The notes: generated from the letters alone by a model not told the origin. A DNA stretch of 64,000 nucleotides from Pontibacillus chungwhensis (GCF_030166655.1 NZ_CP126446.1:1674001-1738000), one strand, 5' to 3'; counted from the stretch's first letter, positions 50,043 to 58,965 are shown. Made by a program: numbers and translations.

Positions 50043-50132
50043 ATGGGTGAAATGTTTGAAGTGGTGTTTGGAATTGTATCCTTAGTGATCCTGCTAGTGA
50101 ATATTGGATTTTGCATTTTTGATCATGGTTAA
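50043..50132 (+). CDS. Tiny hydrophobic peptide, 29 residues
   Basis: Open frame MGEMFEVVFGIVSLVILLVN followed by a short end with Asp and His. AGGGGGTGG lies upstream of the ATG, an extended -10-like TGATAAAAT lies about 55 bases before it, and a perfect terminator starts 7 bases after the stop. Promoter, ribosome site and terminator together argue for a real single-gene unit. A single membrane helix is predicted. Function unknown; type I toxin or membrane regulator peptides have this size. Confidence 0.5.
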   Translation: MGEMFEVVFGIVSLVILLVNIGFCIFDHG

Positions 50133-50139
50133 AATAAAC

Positions 50140-50171
50140 GAAAGCCCCTTCGACAAATCGAAGGGGCTTTC
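50140..50171. terminator. Bidirectional terminator
   Basis: GAAAGCCCCTTCGA and TCGAAGGGGCTTTC form a perfect 14-bp stem with a 4-base loop. Confidence 0.92.
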
Positions 50172-50180
50172 TTACATTCA

Positions 50181-50705
50181 TTAGCGTGTCCAGTTAAATT
50201 CATCAAATGGGTAAATGACCAATTCTGATCGTCCGATGACTTCATCATGGTTAATAAAGCCAAGTCCATTACGGCTATCTTTAGAAACAATCCGATTATC
50301 TCCCATTACGAAATATTCATCTTCAGGAACTTCCTTTTCAGGAAAAGCTCGAGTTCCTTGAATAGCTTGTTGATTGAGGTAATCTTGTTCTACTTTCTCA
50401 CCATTTACATATAAAGTGTGATCTTCAGTTACTTCAACCGTATCACCAGGCAAACCGATGATACGTTTTACATAGTTTTTGGTTGGACGTTGGATGATCA
50501 CAATGTCTCCTCGTTCAGGTTCACCTACTAAATAAACGAACTTATTATACATAACACGCTCGCCATCTTCTAAAGTAGGATCCATACTGGTTCCCTCTAC
50601 AATGGATGTGGCAAACACAAAATGCCGTATCGCAAATGCGAGTATAAGGGCAAATCCAATGGCCTTTGTCCAGTCTAATATTTCCTTTAAGATTTTATTC
50701 TTCAA
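50181..50705 (-). CDS. lepB: Type I signal peptidase
   Basis: 174 residues with one N-terminal membrane helix. Catalytic Ser in EGTSMDPTL and Lys in KNYVKRIIGLPGD, plus the GDNR motif (VMGDNRIVSKDSR), define the Sip/LepB family that cuts signal peptides outside the membrane. The start codon is TTG at 50705, eight bases after AAGGAAG. Short bacillar type (SipS/SipT size). Monocistronic. Confidence 0.94.
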   Translation of the reverse strand: MKNKILKEILDWTKAIGFALILAFAIRHFVFATSIVEGTSMDPTLEDGERVMYNKFVYLVGEPERGDIVIIQRPTKNYVKRIIGLPGDTVEVTEDHTLYVNGEKVEQDYLNQQAIQGTRAFPEKEVPEDEYFVMGDNRIVSKDSRNGLGFINHDEVIGRSELVIYPFDEFNWTR

Positions 50706-50771
50706 AAGTGATCTTCCTTTCGTCTCCTGCTGAGAACTTCTTACTCCATGGTATCATAAAAATGGAAAGGT

Positions 50772-51113
50772 TTAGATATGATTTTTAGCATATTGTTTTA
50801 AGGTTTGCACGAGCGTTTGTCTCCACGTAGAATCGGTATCTAAATCAATTCCTACTTGAGGCACTCCCGCAATCGATTTTACCCACTTCACAGTCCCGAC
50901 TGCTGAAAACTCTTGATCAAGAAGGGTGAAAAAGACATGGACGGTATCGTTTTCCTTTGTCTGAAACGATTGTAATAGTTCAATGCGCATTCCATGCTGA
51001 CTGATATCCCAAATTTTCATGTCAACTTTGTTTTCTGCTTCAGGGTTCTTTACTTGTCCCATAACAGGAGTCCCGAACGTGTATCGGAATGGTTCATTTC
51101 GTTTAAAATACAT
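50772..51113 (-). CDS. PilZ-domain protein, candidate c-di-GMP receptor
   Basis: 113 residues from the ATG at 51113 (AAGGGGAG upstream). A single PilZ fold: an arginine-bearing N-terminus (KRNEPFRYTF) and the DISQHG motif (D-x-S-x-x-G), followed by beta strands ending GIDLDTDSTWRQTLVQTL. c-di-GMP binding is likely, though the RxxxR part reads RNEPFR and is spaced by one extra residue. Two GGDEF proteins and a YkuI-type receptor are encoded in the same window. Confidence 0.85.
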   Translation of the reverse strand: MYFKRNEPFRYTFGTPVMGQVKNPEAENKVDMKIWDISQHGMRIELLQSFQTKENDTVHVFFTLLDQEFSAVGTVKWVKSIAGVPQVGIDLDTDSTWRQTLVQTLKQYAKNHI

Positions 51114-51189
51114 AGAATCTCCCCTTGAAGTAAAATGGAAAAGCACTCTTATTCAGCTTTAGCCTCGGAAGAATGCTTTTTTGTTTGTA

Positions 51190-52005
51190 TTATGAAATAT
51201 GTTTGTCTCCACTAGGTAATGTTGGAGATGGTTTAAGAAAAGTACTCGTTAGATATCGATACATCTCTCGTTCAGGTTCGATGCCACTTTGGGTAAGACC
51301 CTGGTTTCCGAAAAGAACATTAAATTCTAAAATATAAGGTCTTCCTTCGATAAGCAAGACATCAAAGCCAGCATAATTAATGTTGAAGGTATGACATACC
51401 TGTTTAACGAGTTCGATCACTTCTTTAGGAATCGCATCGTATTCGATATGGCCACCTCTGGCGATATTATGATGAAATTGTCCATGTTCTGCAACTTTCC
51501 AATAGCTGGCTGTAATCGTAGTGCCTACCATACATACTCTTATTTCACGATCTGTTTCGAGCCATTCTTGTACATAAAGGGTATCCGTTTGAGCCCTGTA
51601 ATGATGGAAGGACTCCAAATCTGTAATAAGATACACACCGTTCCCCATTGAATTCCTGGGCTCTTTCCCAACAAAGGGGAATCCAAAGGTCTCAATAATT
51701 TCCTGAGCTTTTTCATCCGTATTGGCATGAATTTCCGTATAGGGAAACGCATGGGGAAAAGCAGCTTGAATGGCACGGGTCATATCGACTTTATTATGAC
51801 CTAGTACAATGGTTTCGTAACTAGGGAATATAGCCTTATTCCAAGCATGCACAATCATAGGCAACTGCCATTTCTCTGGGAATAAAATCAGGTCTGCGTC
51901 TTTAATCTTATCTGCTTCCTTAAACGTATGTTCGGGCTTAATATACGTAATACCTGGCAAACCAATTGTTCGGTATGGCTGAAATGAAATCATGTTCATC
52001 TTCAT
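51190..52005 (-). CDS. YheC/YheD-type ATP-grasp family protein
   Basis: About 271 residues from the ATG at 52005. The frame stays open to 52173, but the extra 56 residues do not look like the family start, and no ribosome site separates the options. The N-terminal segment (ISFQPYRTIGLPG, ILFPEKWQLP) and the RimK-like ATP-grasp core (VGKEPRNSMGNGVYLI, YVQEWLETDREIRVCMVG, FDVLLIEGRPYILEFNVLFGNQGL) are clear. ATP-grasp enzymes join a carboxylate to an amine; in Bacillus the YheC/D proteins are spore-coat-associated. The substrate is unknown. Confidence 0.78.
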   Translation of the reverse strand: MKMNMISFQPYRTIGLPGITYIKPEHTFKEADKIKDADLILFPEKWQLPMIVHAWNKAIFPSYETIVLGHNKVDMTRAIQAAFPHAFPYTEIHANTDEKAQEIIETFGFPFVGKEPRNSMGNGVYLITDLESFHHYRAQTDTLYVQEWLETDREIRVCMVGTTITASYWKVAEHGQFHHNIARGGHIEYDAIPKEVIELVKQVCHTFNINYAGFDVLLIEGRPYILEFNVLFGNQGLTQSGIEPEREMYRYLTSTFLKPSPTLPSGDKHIS

Positions 52006-52324
52006 CTTCTCTTTCTCTAATTCATTCGTAAAACCAAAACTAATCAAATTATAAAAAGATTCTATGAAAATAGCAATAGGAATATTTGTCGAAAATTGCC
52101 AAAGACCAATGAGTATGACAGGAGGTTCTGATAGATTTTGTCTTATTTTGCGATTTCCTTTACAGGGGATCATTTGTTTGCCATAATGAGTTCAGATACA
52201 ATATGTGGTAGTAAATAGTTCCGTGCATGTCAATATGTAACATTTTTGCGCTAGATAGGGATGGTGGAATCGTTTAATCTGCCATCGATTGAAAACGTCA
52301 AGGATGGAAGAGAGGGTGGGAGTT

Positions 52325-52501
52325 GTGGTTGCTTGCTTATTAACGAAAGTTCAATTGTTAGATCGAATTGAAGGAGTACGAGAGCGTATGATTATAGTTG
52401 CGGAAAGCCAGGGGTTAACGAGTGAGGAATCATTAAAACTCAGCCATGAATTAGACGAATTAATCAATACCTATCATAAACAAAATGCAAATCAAAAATA
52501 A
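52325..52501 (+). CDS. Spo0E-like aspartyl-phosphate phosphatase
   Basis: 58 residues from the GTG at 52325; an ATG at 52304 is possible but sits directly on its AAGG. Two helices form the Spo0E hairpin, with the signature SHELDELI near residue 43. These small proteins remove phosphate from Spo0A~P and delay sporulation. The gene ends in a strong terminator and is the clearest sign here that the organism sporulates. Confidence 0.85.
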   Translation: MVACLLTKVQLLDRIEGVRERMIIVAESQGLTSEESLKLSHELDELINTYHKQNANQK

Positions 52502-52502
52502 A

Positions 52503-52532
52503 AACAGTAGGCGAGCGCCTACTGTTTTTTTA
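52503..52532. terminator. Bidirectional terminator
   Basis: AACAGTAGGC and GCCTACTGTT form a 10-bp stem with a 4-base loop, A-run before and T-run after. Confidence 0.92.
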
Positions 52533-52652
52533 TTTCTTATCTTGATTTTGTTCCTCACTGAGTTCCTCGAAGCTTTTAACTTTGCCATGTGGACTTTGTT
52601 TTTCTTTTCTTTGGCGTAGAGCACGCTCTTTACGTCGTTTTTGATGGCTCAT
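52530..52652 (-). CDS. DUF6254-type small basic protein
   Basis: 40 residues: a strongly basic N-terminus (MSHQKRRKERALRQRKEKQ) followed by the conserved SPHGKVKSFEELSEE segment and a charged end. This pattern matches the DUF6254 small proteins found across Bacillaceae. GAGGTGA lies 6 bases before the ATG, and the bidirectional terminator directly follows the stop. It lies just downstream of patA on the same strand and may share its transcript. Function unknown. Confidence 0.82.
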   Translation of the reverse strand: MSHQKRRKERALRQRKEKQSPHGKVKSFEELSEEQNQDKK

Positions 52653-52685
52653 GTTTAATCACCTCAATTTTAGGATGCCTCAGAT

Positions 52686-53855
52686 TTAATTGTTTATGAG
52701 CGCAGTTTCTGTCAAGTATTCCTCTAATCGGTCTAAAGCTTCTTTCAATGTATCGATGTTATAGGCATAAGATATTCGCATGTAACCTTGCCCGTATGAA
52801 GAGAAAGCATCTCCTGGAACCAGGGCTAGCTTTGCTTTTTCCACCAGATCTAGACCAAAATTAAATGAGCTTTCTTTAAGACCAGGGAAATAGGGGAATA
52901 CATAAAAAGCGCCACCAGGTTTTGTACAAGGAACTCCCATTTTTGTAAGACGACTATACACGTAATCTAAACGCTCTTTGTATTCTGTACGCATGGCCTC
53001 TGTGTCTGCTTTTCCATCTTTGATGGCCCTGAGGGCAGCGTGTTGACTAATAGAAGTAGGGCAAGATACGTTATACTGATGAACTTTTAGCATTTCTTTT
53101 GAAAGCCATTCAGGAGCTAACGTATAACCAATTCTCCAACCGGTCATAGAATGAGATTTTGATACGCCGTTAATAACGATGGTTTTGTCTTTCATTCCTT
53201 TAAATCTGGCAATCGATGTATGTGGTTCATCGTAGGTTAACTGGCTATAAATTTCATCAGAAAGAACAAATATATCGCGGTTTTCTAAATAGTCTGCGAG
53301 GGCTTGAACTTCTTCTCTATTCAAAGTGGCTCCTGTCGGATTAGATGGATAAGGAAGCACAATGCATTTTGTCTTATCAGTAATATGTTGATCTAATATA
53401 TCCACTGTTAATTTAAAATCTGTGTGAGTTGTATCTACATGAACAGGATGTCCACCTGCAAGACGGATACACGGTTCATACCCTGGGTAAATAGGGGCAG
53501 GCAGAATGACTTCATCTCCTGGAGTTAAAATGGTTCTGAATGTAAGATCAATGGCTTGTGAAGCCCCTACAGTGGTAATGATTTCTGTTTCAGGTTGGTA
53601 GGAAAGACCATATTCTTGATCAGCAAATTGGGAGATAGCTTCTCGAAGAGGTAACATACCAGCGTTATGGGTATAAGATGTTTGGTTATGTTGTATGGCT
53701 TCGATGCCAGCTTGTTTAATATGCTGAGGCGTTGGGAAGTCAGGCTGCCCAATGGTTAATGAGACAACTCCTTCTTTCCCTGAAACCATGTTAAAAAACT
53801 TTCGGATCCCTGAAATTTGTATTGATTGTAAGTGCGGATTAATTAAATGATGCAC
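52686..53855 (-). CDS. patA: PatA-type PLP-dependent aminotransferase
   Basis: 389 residues from the GTG at 53855, which follows GGAGGTGA at proper spacing and gives an N-terminus (MHHLINPHLQSIQISGIRKF) that aligns with B. subtilis PatA. Fold type I aminotransferase: PSNPTG, SDEIYSQLTYD and the PLP lysine in GVSKSHSMTGWRIG. PatA acts on N-acetyl-diaminopimelate in lysine/peptidoglycan precursor synthesis. As in B. subtilis, cheV and ykyB lie nearby. Confidence 0.92.
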   Translation of the reverse strand: MHHLINPHLQSIQISGIRKFFNMVSGKEGVVSLTIGQPDFPTPQHIKQAGIEAIQHNQTSYTHNAGMLPLREAISQFADQEYGLSYQPETEIITTVGASQAIDLTFRTILTPGDEVILPAPIYPGYEPCIRLAGGHPVHVDTTHTDFKLTVDILDQHITDKTKCIVLPYPSNPTGATLNREEVQALADYLENRDIFVLSDEIYSQLTYDEPHTSIARFKGMKDKTIVINGVSKSHSMTGWRIGYTLAPEWLSKEMLKVHQYNVSCPTSISQHAALRAIKDGKADTEAMRTEYKERLDYVYSRLTKMGVPCTKPGGAFYVFPYFPGLKESSFNFGLDLVEKAKLALVPGDAFSSYGQGYMRISYAYNIDTLKEALDRLEEYLTETALINN

Positions 53856-54051
53856 TGTTGTCACCTCCGGTATTCATAAAGACGTCCTACGATGAACGTT
53901 TTAATCATCATCATAACATGTTTCACACGGTTGAAGGAAATCCAAATGCATACTTATGTATGCTACTTTAGGTGTATCAATTTTTTTATTTTCATGAGTT
54001 AAATTGTTATAATTGATCCATAACGGAAACGTTCGAAAGGGGAGATCGAGT

Positions 54052-54933
54052 ATGGAGCAAACAGGGTTAGTGTTAGAAGGTGGGGGCATGAGAGGTGCTT
54101 ATACAGCTGGAGTTTTAGACTTTTTCCTAGACGCGGATCTCCACTTTCCTTACGTGGTTGGGGCATCAGCCGGAGCTTGTAACGGTACATCGTATGTCGC
54201 AAGGCAAAAGGGACGCAATTACAAAGTGTTAGTAGAGTATGGAGGGCACCCTGAATACATATCCTATAAGCGTGCGATTACGAAACGAGAGCTATTCGGG
54301 ATGGACTTCATCTTTAATAAACTTCCTAATGAACTTGTACCATTTGATTATGACGGCTTCTTTCAACATTCTAAAAAGACGAAATTCGTGGTCGGTACTA
54401 CAGATGTCCATACCGGATTGCCAATGTACTATGATTTCTTTGAAGACGGACCTACATTACTATCATTGATCCGTGCTTCGAGTTCCTTGCCTTTTATCGC
54501 CCCTATGATCCATCACGAAGGCAAGCAACTGTTGGATGGAGGAATTGCGGATCCAATTCCTATTTCGGCTTCTCTTCAAGAAGGGAATACAAAGCACGTG
54601 GTGATTTCCACACGGAATCCTGGATATCGAAAAGATAAGATGAAATTCTCCTGGCTTATGAAACGTAAATTTAAAGATTATCCAAATTTAACTCAGGCAC
54701 TTGAAAATAGGCACGAACGATATAATAAAACGGTCGAACAAGTAGATGATCTTGTAGAACAAGGAAATGCCTTTATTATTCAACCTAAAAAGCCACTGGC
54801 TGTAAGTCGAATCGAAAGGAATCGTGACAAATTACATGCCTTGTACCAACAAGGGTACGAGGAAGCCGAAAGTCAATATGAGGCCTTGCAAGATTTTTTA
54901 ACGTCTTCTGCTCGTTCAGTTTCGATGAAATGA
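54052..54933 (+). CDS. Patatin-like phospholipase family protein
   Basis: 293 residues from the ATG at 54052 (AAGGGGAGA upstream). The oxyanion segment GGGMRGAYTAGVL, nucleophile Ser in GASAG and Asp in LDGGIADP form the patatin catalytic dyad. Close to the YjjU-type cytoplasmic lipid acyl hydrolases. Monocistronic, divergent from patA. The lipid substrate is not known. Confidence 0.91.
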   Translation: MEQTGLVLEGGGMRGAYTAGVLDFFLDADLHFPYVVGASAGACNGTSYVARQKGRNYKVLVEYGGHPEYISYKRAITKRELFGMDFIFNKLPNELVPFDYDGFFQHSKKTKFVVGTTDVHTGLPMYYDFFEDGPTLLSLIRASSSLPFIAPMIHHEGKQLLDGGIADPIPISASLQEGNTKHVVISTRNPGYRKDKMKFSWLMKRKFKDYPNLTQALENRHERYNKTVEQVDDLVEQGNAFIIQPKKPLAVSRIERNRDKLHALYQQGYEEAESQYEALQDFLTSSARSVSMK

Positions 54934-54963
54934 AATAGGCTTTATTTATAATAAAAGAGTGGA

Positions 54964-54997
54964 TGGGCAAAATCAATTGCGATTTTGCCCATTTTTT
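54964..54997 (+). terminator. Terminator after patatin gene
   Basis: GGGCAAAATC and GATTTTGCCC form a perfect 10-bp stem, followed by ATTTTTTT. Confidence 0.9.
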
Positions 54998-55118
54998 TGT
55001 CTGTTCTCTAGAAGAAGGCGAAGGGTGCAGGTTGGGGCCATTTCTTTAGATTCTAGTAACGTATAATCATCACCCTTCATGACGATACTTGTAGCATCAA
55101 AGGGCAGGAGGTAAAAGA

Positions 55119-55508
55119 ATGGAAGGTTTCTTAACGTTTGATTGGCTTATTAAAGATTCACAGTTAGCACCACTTGGTATAACCGATCAGCACTTACACT
55201 TTTTTTTCGCAATGGTTTTAATTATCTTATTCTACAATATCGTTCGTCCCATCATTTACTGGATGATCTTATTAAAGTGGGATAGGTTATTAAGCTATGT
55301 TCTAGCTGCATTAGTGGTGCTCTTTATACTTGCATTTTATGAAGTATATCAAGGGGTTAGCGGAACAGGGGAAGTTGAAGTTCGTGATGTATCGAATGGC
55401 GCTCTTGCTCTCATTTGTTTCGGAGGGTTTGTAGTTGTGACCTTTGCTACAGAGCGATTGGTGACGTATATTAAACAACACAAAAAACAAAAACCTAAGA
55501 GTGTATAG
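55119..55508 (+). CDS. Membrane protein of unknown function
   Basis: 129 residues with three to four hydrophobic helices (about 28-55, 58-76 and 94-114) and a basic tail (KQHKKQKPKSV). AGGAGG lies 7 bases before the ATG. Between helices 2 and 3 there is a polar segment (YQGVSGTGEVEVRDVSN). No family recognised. Confidence 0.65.
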   Translation: MEGFLTFDWLIKDSQLAPLGITDQHLHFFFAMVLIILFYNIVRPIIYWMILLKWDRLLSYVLAALVVLFILAFYEVYQGVSGTGEVEVRDVSNGALALICFGGFVVVTFATERLVTYIKQHKKQKPKSV

Positions 55509-55619
55509 AGGTATGTCCTCCTTTTTGTTTGAATGATATGGTGTGCGGGGTACAAAATAAGTGAAACGTTGTACTCGATGTAACCGTACATATGGTATGA
55601 ATGAAAAGGAGGAGATCCC

Positions 55620-55844
55620 ATGTTAGGCGCAGCAACTGGATTAGGGATAGCTGGATTATTTTTAGGTATTATAGCTTTTGTATCGATCGCACTATTTGTA
55701 TTAAATATTATAACGAGTATTTGGGCATATAGAGATGCGCAACGCAAAGGGAAAAGTAAAGAATATGCGATTGTTGTATTAATATTAACAATTATATTCC
55801 CTTTTATTGGGCTAATTGTATATTACTTCATTCGAAATGACTAA
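55620..55844 (+). CDS. Small PLDc_N-like two-helix membrane protein
   Basis: 74 residues with a glycine-rich first helix (about 5-32) and a second helix (about 50-70), joined by the WAYRDAQRKGKSKEYAI segment. This helix-loop-helix with D-A-x-x-R/K-G resembles the phospholipase D nuclease N-terminal domain found in short bacillar membrane proteins. A strong AAAGGAGG site is present. Function unknown. Confidence 0.72.
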   Translation: MLGAATGLGIAGLFLGIIAFVSIALFVLNIITSIWAYRDAQRKGKSKEYAIVVLILTIIFPFIGLIVYYFIRND

Positions 55845-55873
55845 GAGTTAAGGTGCTATTGTACCCGTTTTGT

Positions 55874-55904
55874 AGACGAAGCCTTTTAAGGTTTCGTCTT
55901 TTTA
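55874..55904 (+). terminator. Terminator
   Basis: AGACGAAGCC pairs with GGTTTCGTCT (one wobble), followed by TTTTA. Confidence 0.82.
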
Positions 55905-56055
55905 TATTACGAAATCCTCTTATTTACACCACTAGGAGGAAAGATATTTTAATCTGAATGGGAACATGCGACGTTTTAACAAGAAGTGCCTATGAAAATA
56001 TTGGGGTTCCTTCTATAATAGAGGAAGGTTTACCATATTTTGAGGAGGTTTTTTA

Positions 56056-56964
56056 GTGGAAACGTATGATAAAGGGATCTTATTAGAAAGTGGAACAAAT
56101 GAGTTAGAGGTCGTAGAATTTGGAGTAGGACAGAACAAATTCGGAATCAATGTCATTAAAGTCAAAGAAATTCTGAATCCGGTTCCTGTTACCAAAGTTC
56201 CTCATGCTCATCAATCCGTTGAAGGAATTATTGAAATTAGAGGAGAGGTAGTTCCGGTTGTTGATGTGGCTCATGCACTAGGTTTTCCTCCTTCTGATCA
56301 ACCAGAGTTAGATAAATTTATTCTAGCAGAGTTTAATAAAACCAAGATCGTCTTCCATGTACATACCGTTACGCAAATTCATCGCATCTCATGGGAAAAT
56401 ATTGAGAAACCAGGTAAGATGTATCAAGGGTTAGAAACACAAATCACAGGAGTCATTAAACGAGAAACTGAGATGCTCCTGATGTTAGATTTTGAAAAAA
56501 TGGTAGCTGATATCAACCCGGATTCTAGTATCAACGTAGATCAAATGAAAACGCTAGGGGTCAGAGAAAGATCACAGAAACGAATCTTGATAGCTGAAGA
56601 CTCTGCTATGTTAAGAGCTATGTTAGAAGAAACTCTTGGAGAAGCAGGCTATGAAAACATACGTTCATTTGAGGATGGGAAGGAAGCAATTGACCATCTT
56701 TTGGGTCTTGTAGAAGAGGGGAAAGCTGTAGAAGAGGAATATCAGCTTATCATAACGGATATTGAAATGCCTCGTATGGATGGCCACCATTTTACAAAGC
56801 AAGTTAAAGAGGACCCTAACATGCAACAGATCCCTGTAATTATATTCTCGTCGCTTATTACAGATGATTTAAGACATAAAGGGGAAATAGTGGGGGCTAA
56901 CGATCAAATATCAAAGCCTGAAATTGTCGAGCTTGTTAAAAAGATCGATCAGTTAATTTTGTAA
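56056..56964 (+). CDS. cheV: Chemotaxis coupling protein CheV
   Basis: 302 residues, GTG start 7 bases after GAGGAGGT. An N-terminal CheW-like domain (about 12-160, FGVGQNKFGINVIKVKEIL, GIIEIRGEVVPVVD) is joined to a receiver domain (about 178-302) with the acidic pair in IAEDSAM, phosphoacceptor Asp in ITDIEMPRMDG and Lys in ISKPEI. It couples chemoreceptors to CheA and aids adaptation. The organism should therefore be motile. Its place near patA and ykyB matches B. subtilis. Confidence 0.95.
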   Translation: METYDKGILLESGTNELEVVEFGVGQNKFGINVIKVKEILNPVPVTKVPHAHQSVEGIIEIRGEVVPVVDVAHALGFPPSDQPELDKFILAEFNKTKIVFHVHTVTQIHRISWENIEKPGKMYQGLETQITGVIKRETEMLLMLDFEKMVADINPDSSINVDQMKTLGVRERSQKRILIAEDSAMLRAMLEETLGEAGYENIRSFEDGKEAIDHLLGLVEEGKAVEEEYQLIITDIEMPRMDGHHFTKQVKEDPNMQQIPVIIFSSLITDDLRHKGEIVGANDQISKPEIVELVKKIDQLIL

Positions 56965-57032
56965 GTAGTATCGCTTTGGATAATTTTTTACTTATAGCCC
57001 TAGATGATTTGGGGCGGAGGATAAACACTAAA

Positions 57033-57058
57033 AAAATCGGCGAGTAGCCGATTTTTTT
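57033..57058. terminator. Bidirectional terminator after cheV
   Basis: AAAATCGGC pairs with GCCGATTTT across a 5-base loop, with A-run before and T-run after. Confidence 0.9.
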
Positions 57059-57077
57059 TATGGATGAAAATTTCAAT

Positions 57078-57278
57078 TTAATAGGTAACTTTTTCATGCA
57101 TGCTTTCGTACCATTTTGTAACCTCTTTATTGAGCTCCCTAGGCGTTTCTGTGAAAGGGGTATGTTTATTCACAAGAATTTTTTCCTCTTCACTTAGACG
57201 TTCATAGGCATCTTTCATTTCCTCAGACCATTTCATAAACTGATAGAGCTCATACATAAAATTTTTCATTTCATTCAC
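57078..57278 (-). CDS. Small hypothetical protein
   Basis: 66 residues from the GTG at 57278, which lies eight bases after a perfect AAGGAGGG site; the frame is open to 57335, but that ATG has no site. Acidic helical protein (ELYQFMKWSEEMKDAYERLSEEEK) ending in a short basic stretch. It follows ykyB on the same strand by about 60 bases and may share its transcript. No family recognised. Confidence 0.65.
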   Translation of the reverse strand: MNEMKNFMYELYQFMKWSEEMKDAYERLSEEEKILVNKHTPFTETPRELNKEVTKWYESMHEKVTY

Positions 57279-57341
57279 GTTCCATCCCTCCTTACTACAG
57301 GAATTCCTTTCCTTGAGAAAGATGAAACGTTTCAATCGGTT

Positions 57342-57833
57342 TTATCTTCGTCGATCTTTTTGATTCCATGAAACTAGTTGTCCCCATGGTGCATAGTGGG
57401 GATTGCGATAAGGCGACTTCGTCTGTTTCTTATAATTCGGCTCTTTATCACTATAATCTTCCTCCCAATTTAAATAGCGATAGAGCACCTTTTTCGCTCT
57501 TGTTAAAGAAAGACTTGGTTTGGGGTTTCGATAGGATTGATCGATGTTTCCTAAGTGCTTAAGCGCTTGGAAGTCTTCTTTTCGCGGGGGGATATGGAAA
57601 TAATAATTAGCAACTTGTACCAAAAGGGTGGAATGCTGATGGCTATATTTCGGGTGGTCGGAATAGTGGAGGCCGATCTTTTTGGCTTGCTTCTGAGTGA
57701 TTAATTGCTGAATTGCTTTTTTCTTAAGCGTGTATAAATGTCTTGGGTCTGGTGCTGTTTTGGCATGGCGGTTAACGACATATAACGCTTCTGCAATTTC
57801 CTGAGTAGAAGAATGTTTTACTTCATTTTTCAA
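57342..57833 (-). CDS. ykyB: YkyB-family protein
   Basis: 163 residues, TTG start seven bases after AAAGGAGG. The core AEALYVVNRHAKTAPDPRHLY, KKIGLHYSDHPKYSHQHS and NYYFHIPPRKEDF aligns with B. subtilis YkyB, a protein of unknown function encoded next to cheV. The last 35 residues are basic and probably disordered. The gene order supports orthology. Confidence 0.9.
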   Translation of the reverse strand: MKNEVKHSSTQEIAEALYVVNRHAKTAPDPRHLYTLKKKAIQQLITQKQAKKIGLHYSDHPKYSHQHSTLLVQVANYYFHIPPRKEDFQALKHLGNIDQSYRNPKPSLSLTRAKKVLYRYLNWEEDYSDKEPNYKKQTKSPYRNPHYAPWGQLVSWNQKDRRR

Positions 57834-57904
57834 AAAACTTCCTCCTTTTTCTTAACTACTACCATCGTACAAAAGCTGATCTTAAAAAGCAAATTTAAAA
57901 AATG

Positions 57905-57936
57905 ATGAGAGTCCTCTTAATGAAGAAGACTCTCAT
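57905..57936 (-). terminator. Terminator after sco gene
   Basis: ATGAGAGTC pairs with GACTCTCAT; the minus strand then reads into a T-rich stretch. Confidence 0.72.
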
Positions 57937-57941
57937 TTCTG

Positions 57942-58553
57942 CTATTGAATATAGTTTTTTAAATCTTCAAGTATAGGCTCCATGTTATTAAAGTCGGTGC
58001 CAATATAGCTCTTAATCGCTTCACCCTCTGGTGTAATAATATACATTCTTGATGAATGAGCGAAATTGTAATCTACTTGGCCCTCAGGAGCATCCTGTCT
58101 TGGGATTTTTTCTACCATAGATTTAAATGATTTAACTGAGAACTCTTTAATCGTTTCAGGTTCATAGCCTGTTAGGAAATGCCAGTTAGAGAGGTCGGCT
58201 TCGAATTTACCTGCAAAGTCCTTTAACACTTCTGGTGAGTCATATTCTGGATCAATGGAGAAAGAAACGAAGTTTACGTCATCTTTTAATCCAGCTTCCT
58301 CAACCATTGTTTGTAAGCGAGCCATATTATTAGTCATATTGGGGCAAGCATCTGTGCAGTTTGTAAAGATCATATCTGCGACCCAAAAATCTCCTTCTAG
58401 ATCTTCTTTTGAAACGGTTTCCCCGTCTTGGTTTGTAAATTCGAAATCTTCTACATCATAAGAGAAATCTCCCTCATAATCTTTTGAATTAGAGCAGGCT
58501 GCTAATAAAACCATCATGAGCAGAAGTATAGCTCCAGTTGTATATCGTTTCAT
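57942..58553 (-). CDS. SCO1/SenC copper chaperone lipoprotein
   Basis: 203 residues with a lipoprotein signal (LLAACS, lipidated Cys near residue 20) and a thioredoxin-like SCO domain. The copper ligands are present: CTDACP (CxxxC) near residue 67 and a distal His in NFAHSSRMY. It inserts or protects CuA in cytochrome c oxidase on the outer membrane face, like B. subtilis YpmQ. Monocistronic. Not part of the B. subtilis cheV neighbourhood, so it is an insertion relative to that order. Confidence 0.92.
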   Translation of the reverse strand: MKRYTTGAILLLMMVLLAACSNSKDYEGDFSYDVEDFEFTNQDGETVSKEDLEGDFWVADMIFTNCTDACPNMTNNMARLQTMVEEAGLKDDVNFVSFSIDPEYDSPEVLKDFAGKFEADLSNWHFLTGYEPETIKEFSVKSFKSMVEKIPRQDAPEGQVDYNFAHSSRMYIITPEGEAIKSYIGTDFNNMEPILEDLKNYIQ

Positions 58554-58650
58554 ATCCCATCCCCCATTGTGCCTCTATTATATATCTACAGAATATTTTA
58601 ACATGAAGCAAAGAAGGGAAGCTATGAACATTTCGTGAAACGACTATCTC

Positions 58651-58884
58651 TTAATAAAATGGGCGGTAGAAGGGACGGCACCCAAATGGACGACAAGGGT
58701 ATGGCGGATAGTATGGGTAAGGTGGATAGAAGAATGGCGGTCTAAATGCTCCGTAAAATAATGGAGCTACCGCTAATCCTGTCAGAAATGGAAAAAATGG
58801 TCCTATAAAACGTTCATCGTTTTGATGACTTCCGTTATTATTTCGGTAGACCCCTTGATTATAGGCAGCAGGATAATGGTGCAT
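58651..58884 (-). CDS. Proline/tyrosine-rich small protein, possibly spore-coat related
   Basis: 77 residues from the ATG at 58884 (AAAGGAG eight bases upstream). A polar Asn/His-rich N-terminus and a hydrophobic Phe/Pro middle lead to a tail of repeated PPYPYYPPYP and CRPFGCRPFYRPFY units. Such Pro/Tyr/Cys tails are common in coat and exosporium proteins of spore-formers. That location is inference from composition only. Confidence 0.68.
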   Translation of the reverse strand: MHHYPAAYNQGVYRNNNGSHQNDERFIGPFFPFLTGLAVAPLFYGAFRPPFFYPPYPYYPPYPCRPFGCRPFYRPFY

Positions 58885-58965
58885 AGTGGACTCTCCTTTC
58901 ACTCTAGACTCTTTAATCAGTCTATGAAAAGGTAAGGAGTTGTGAGCCTGTATTTAAATGGAATA

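Noticed and set aside
52006-52173. N-terminal extension of the ATP-grasp protein
   Set aside because: The 56 extra residues do not resemble the family start. Kept as an open possibility because no start has a good ribosome site.
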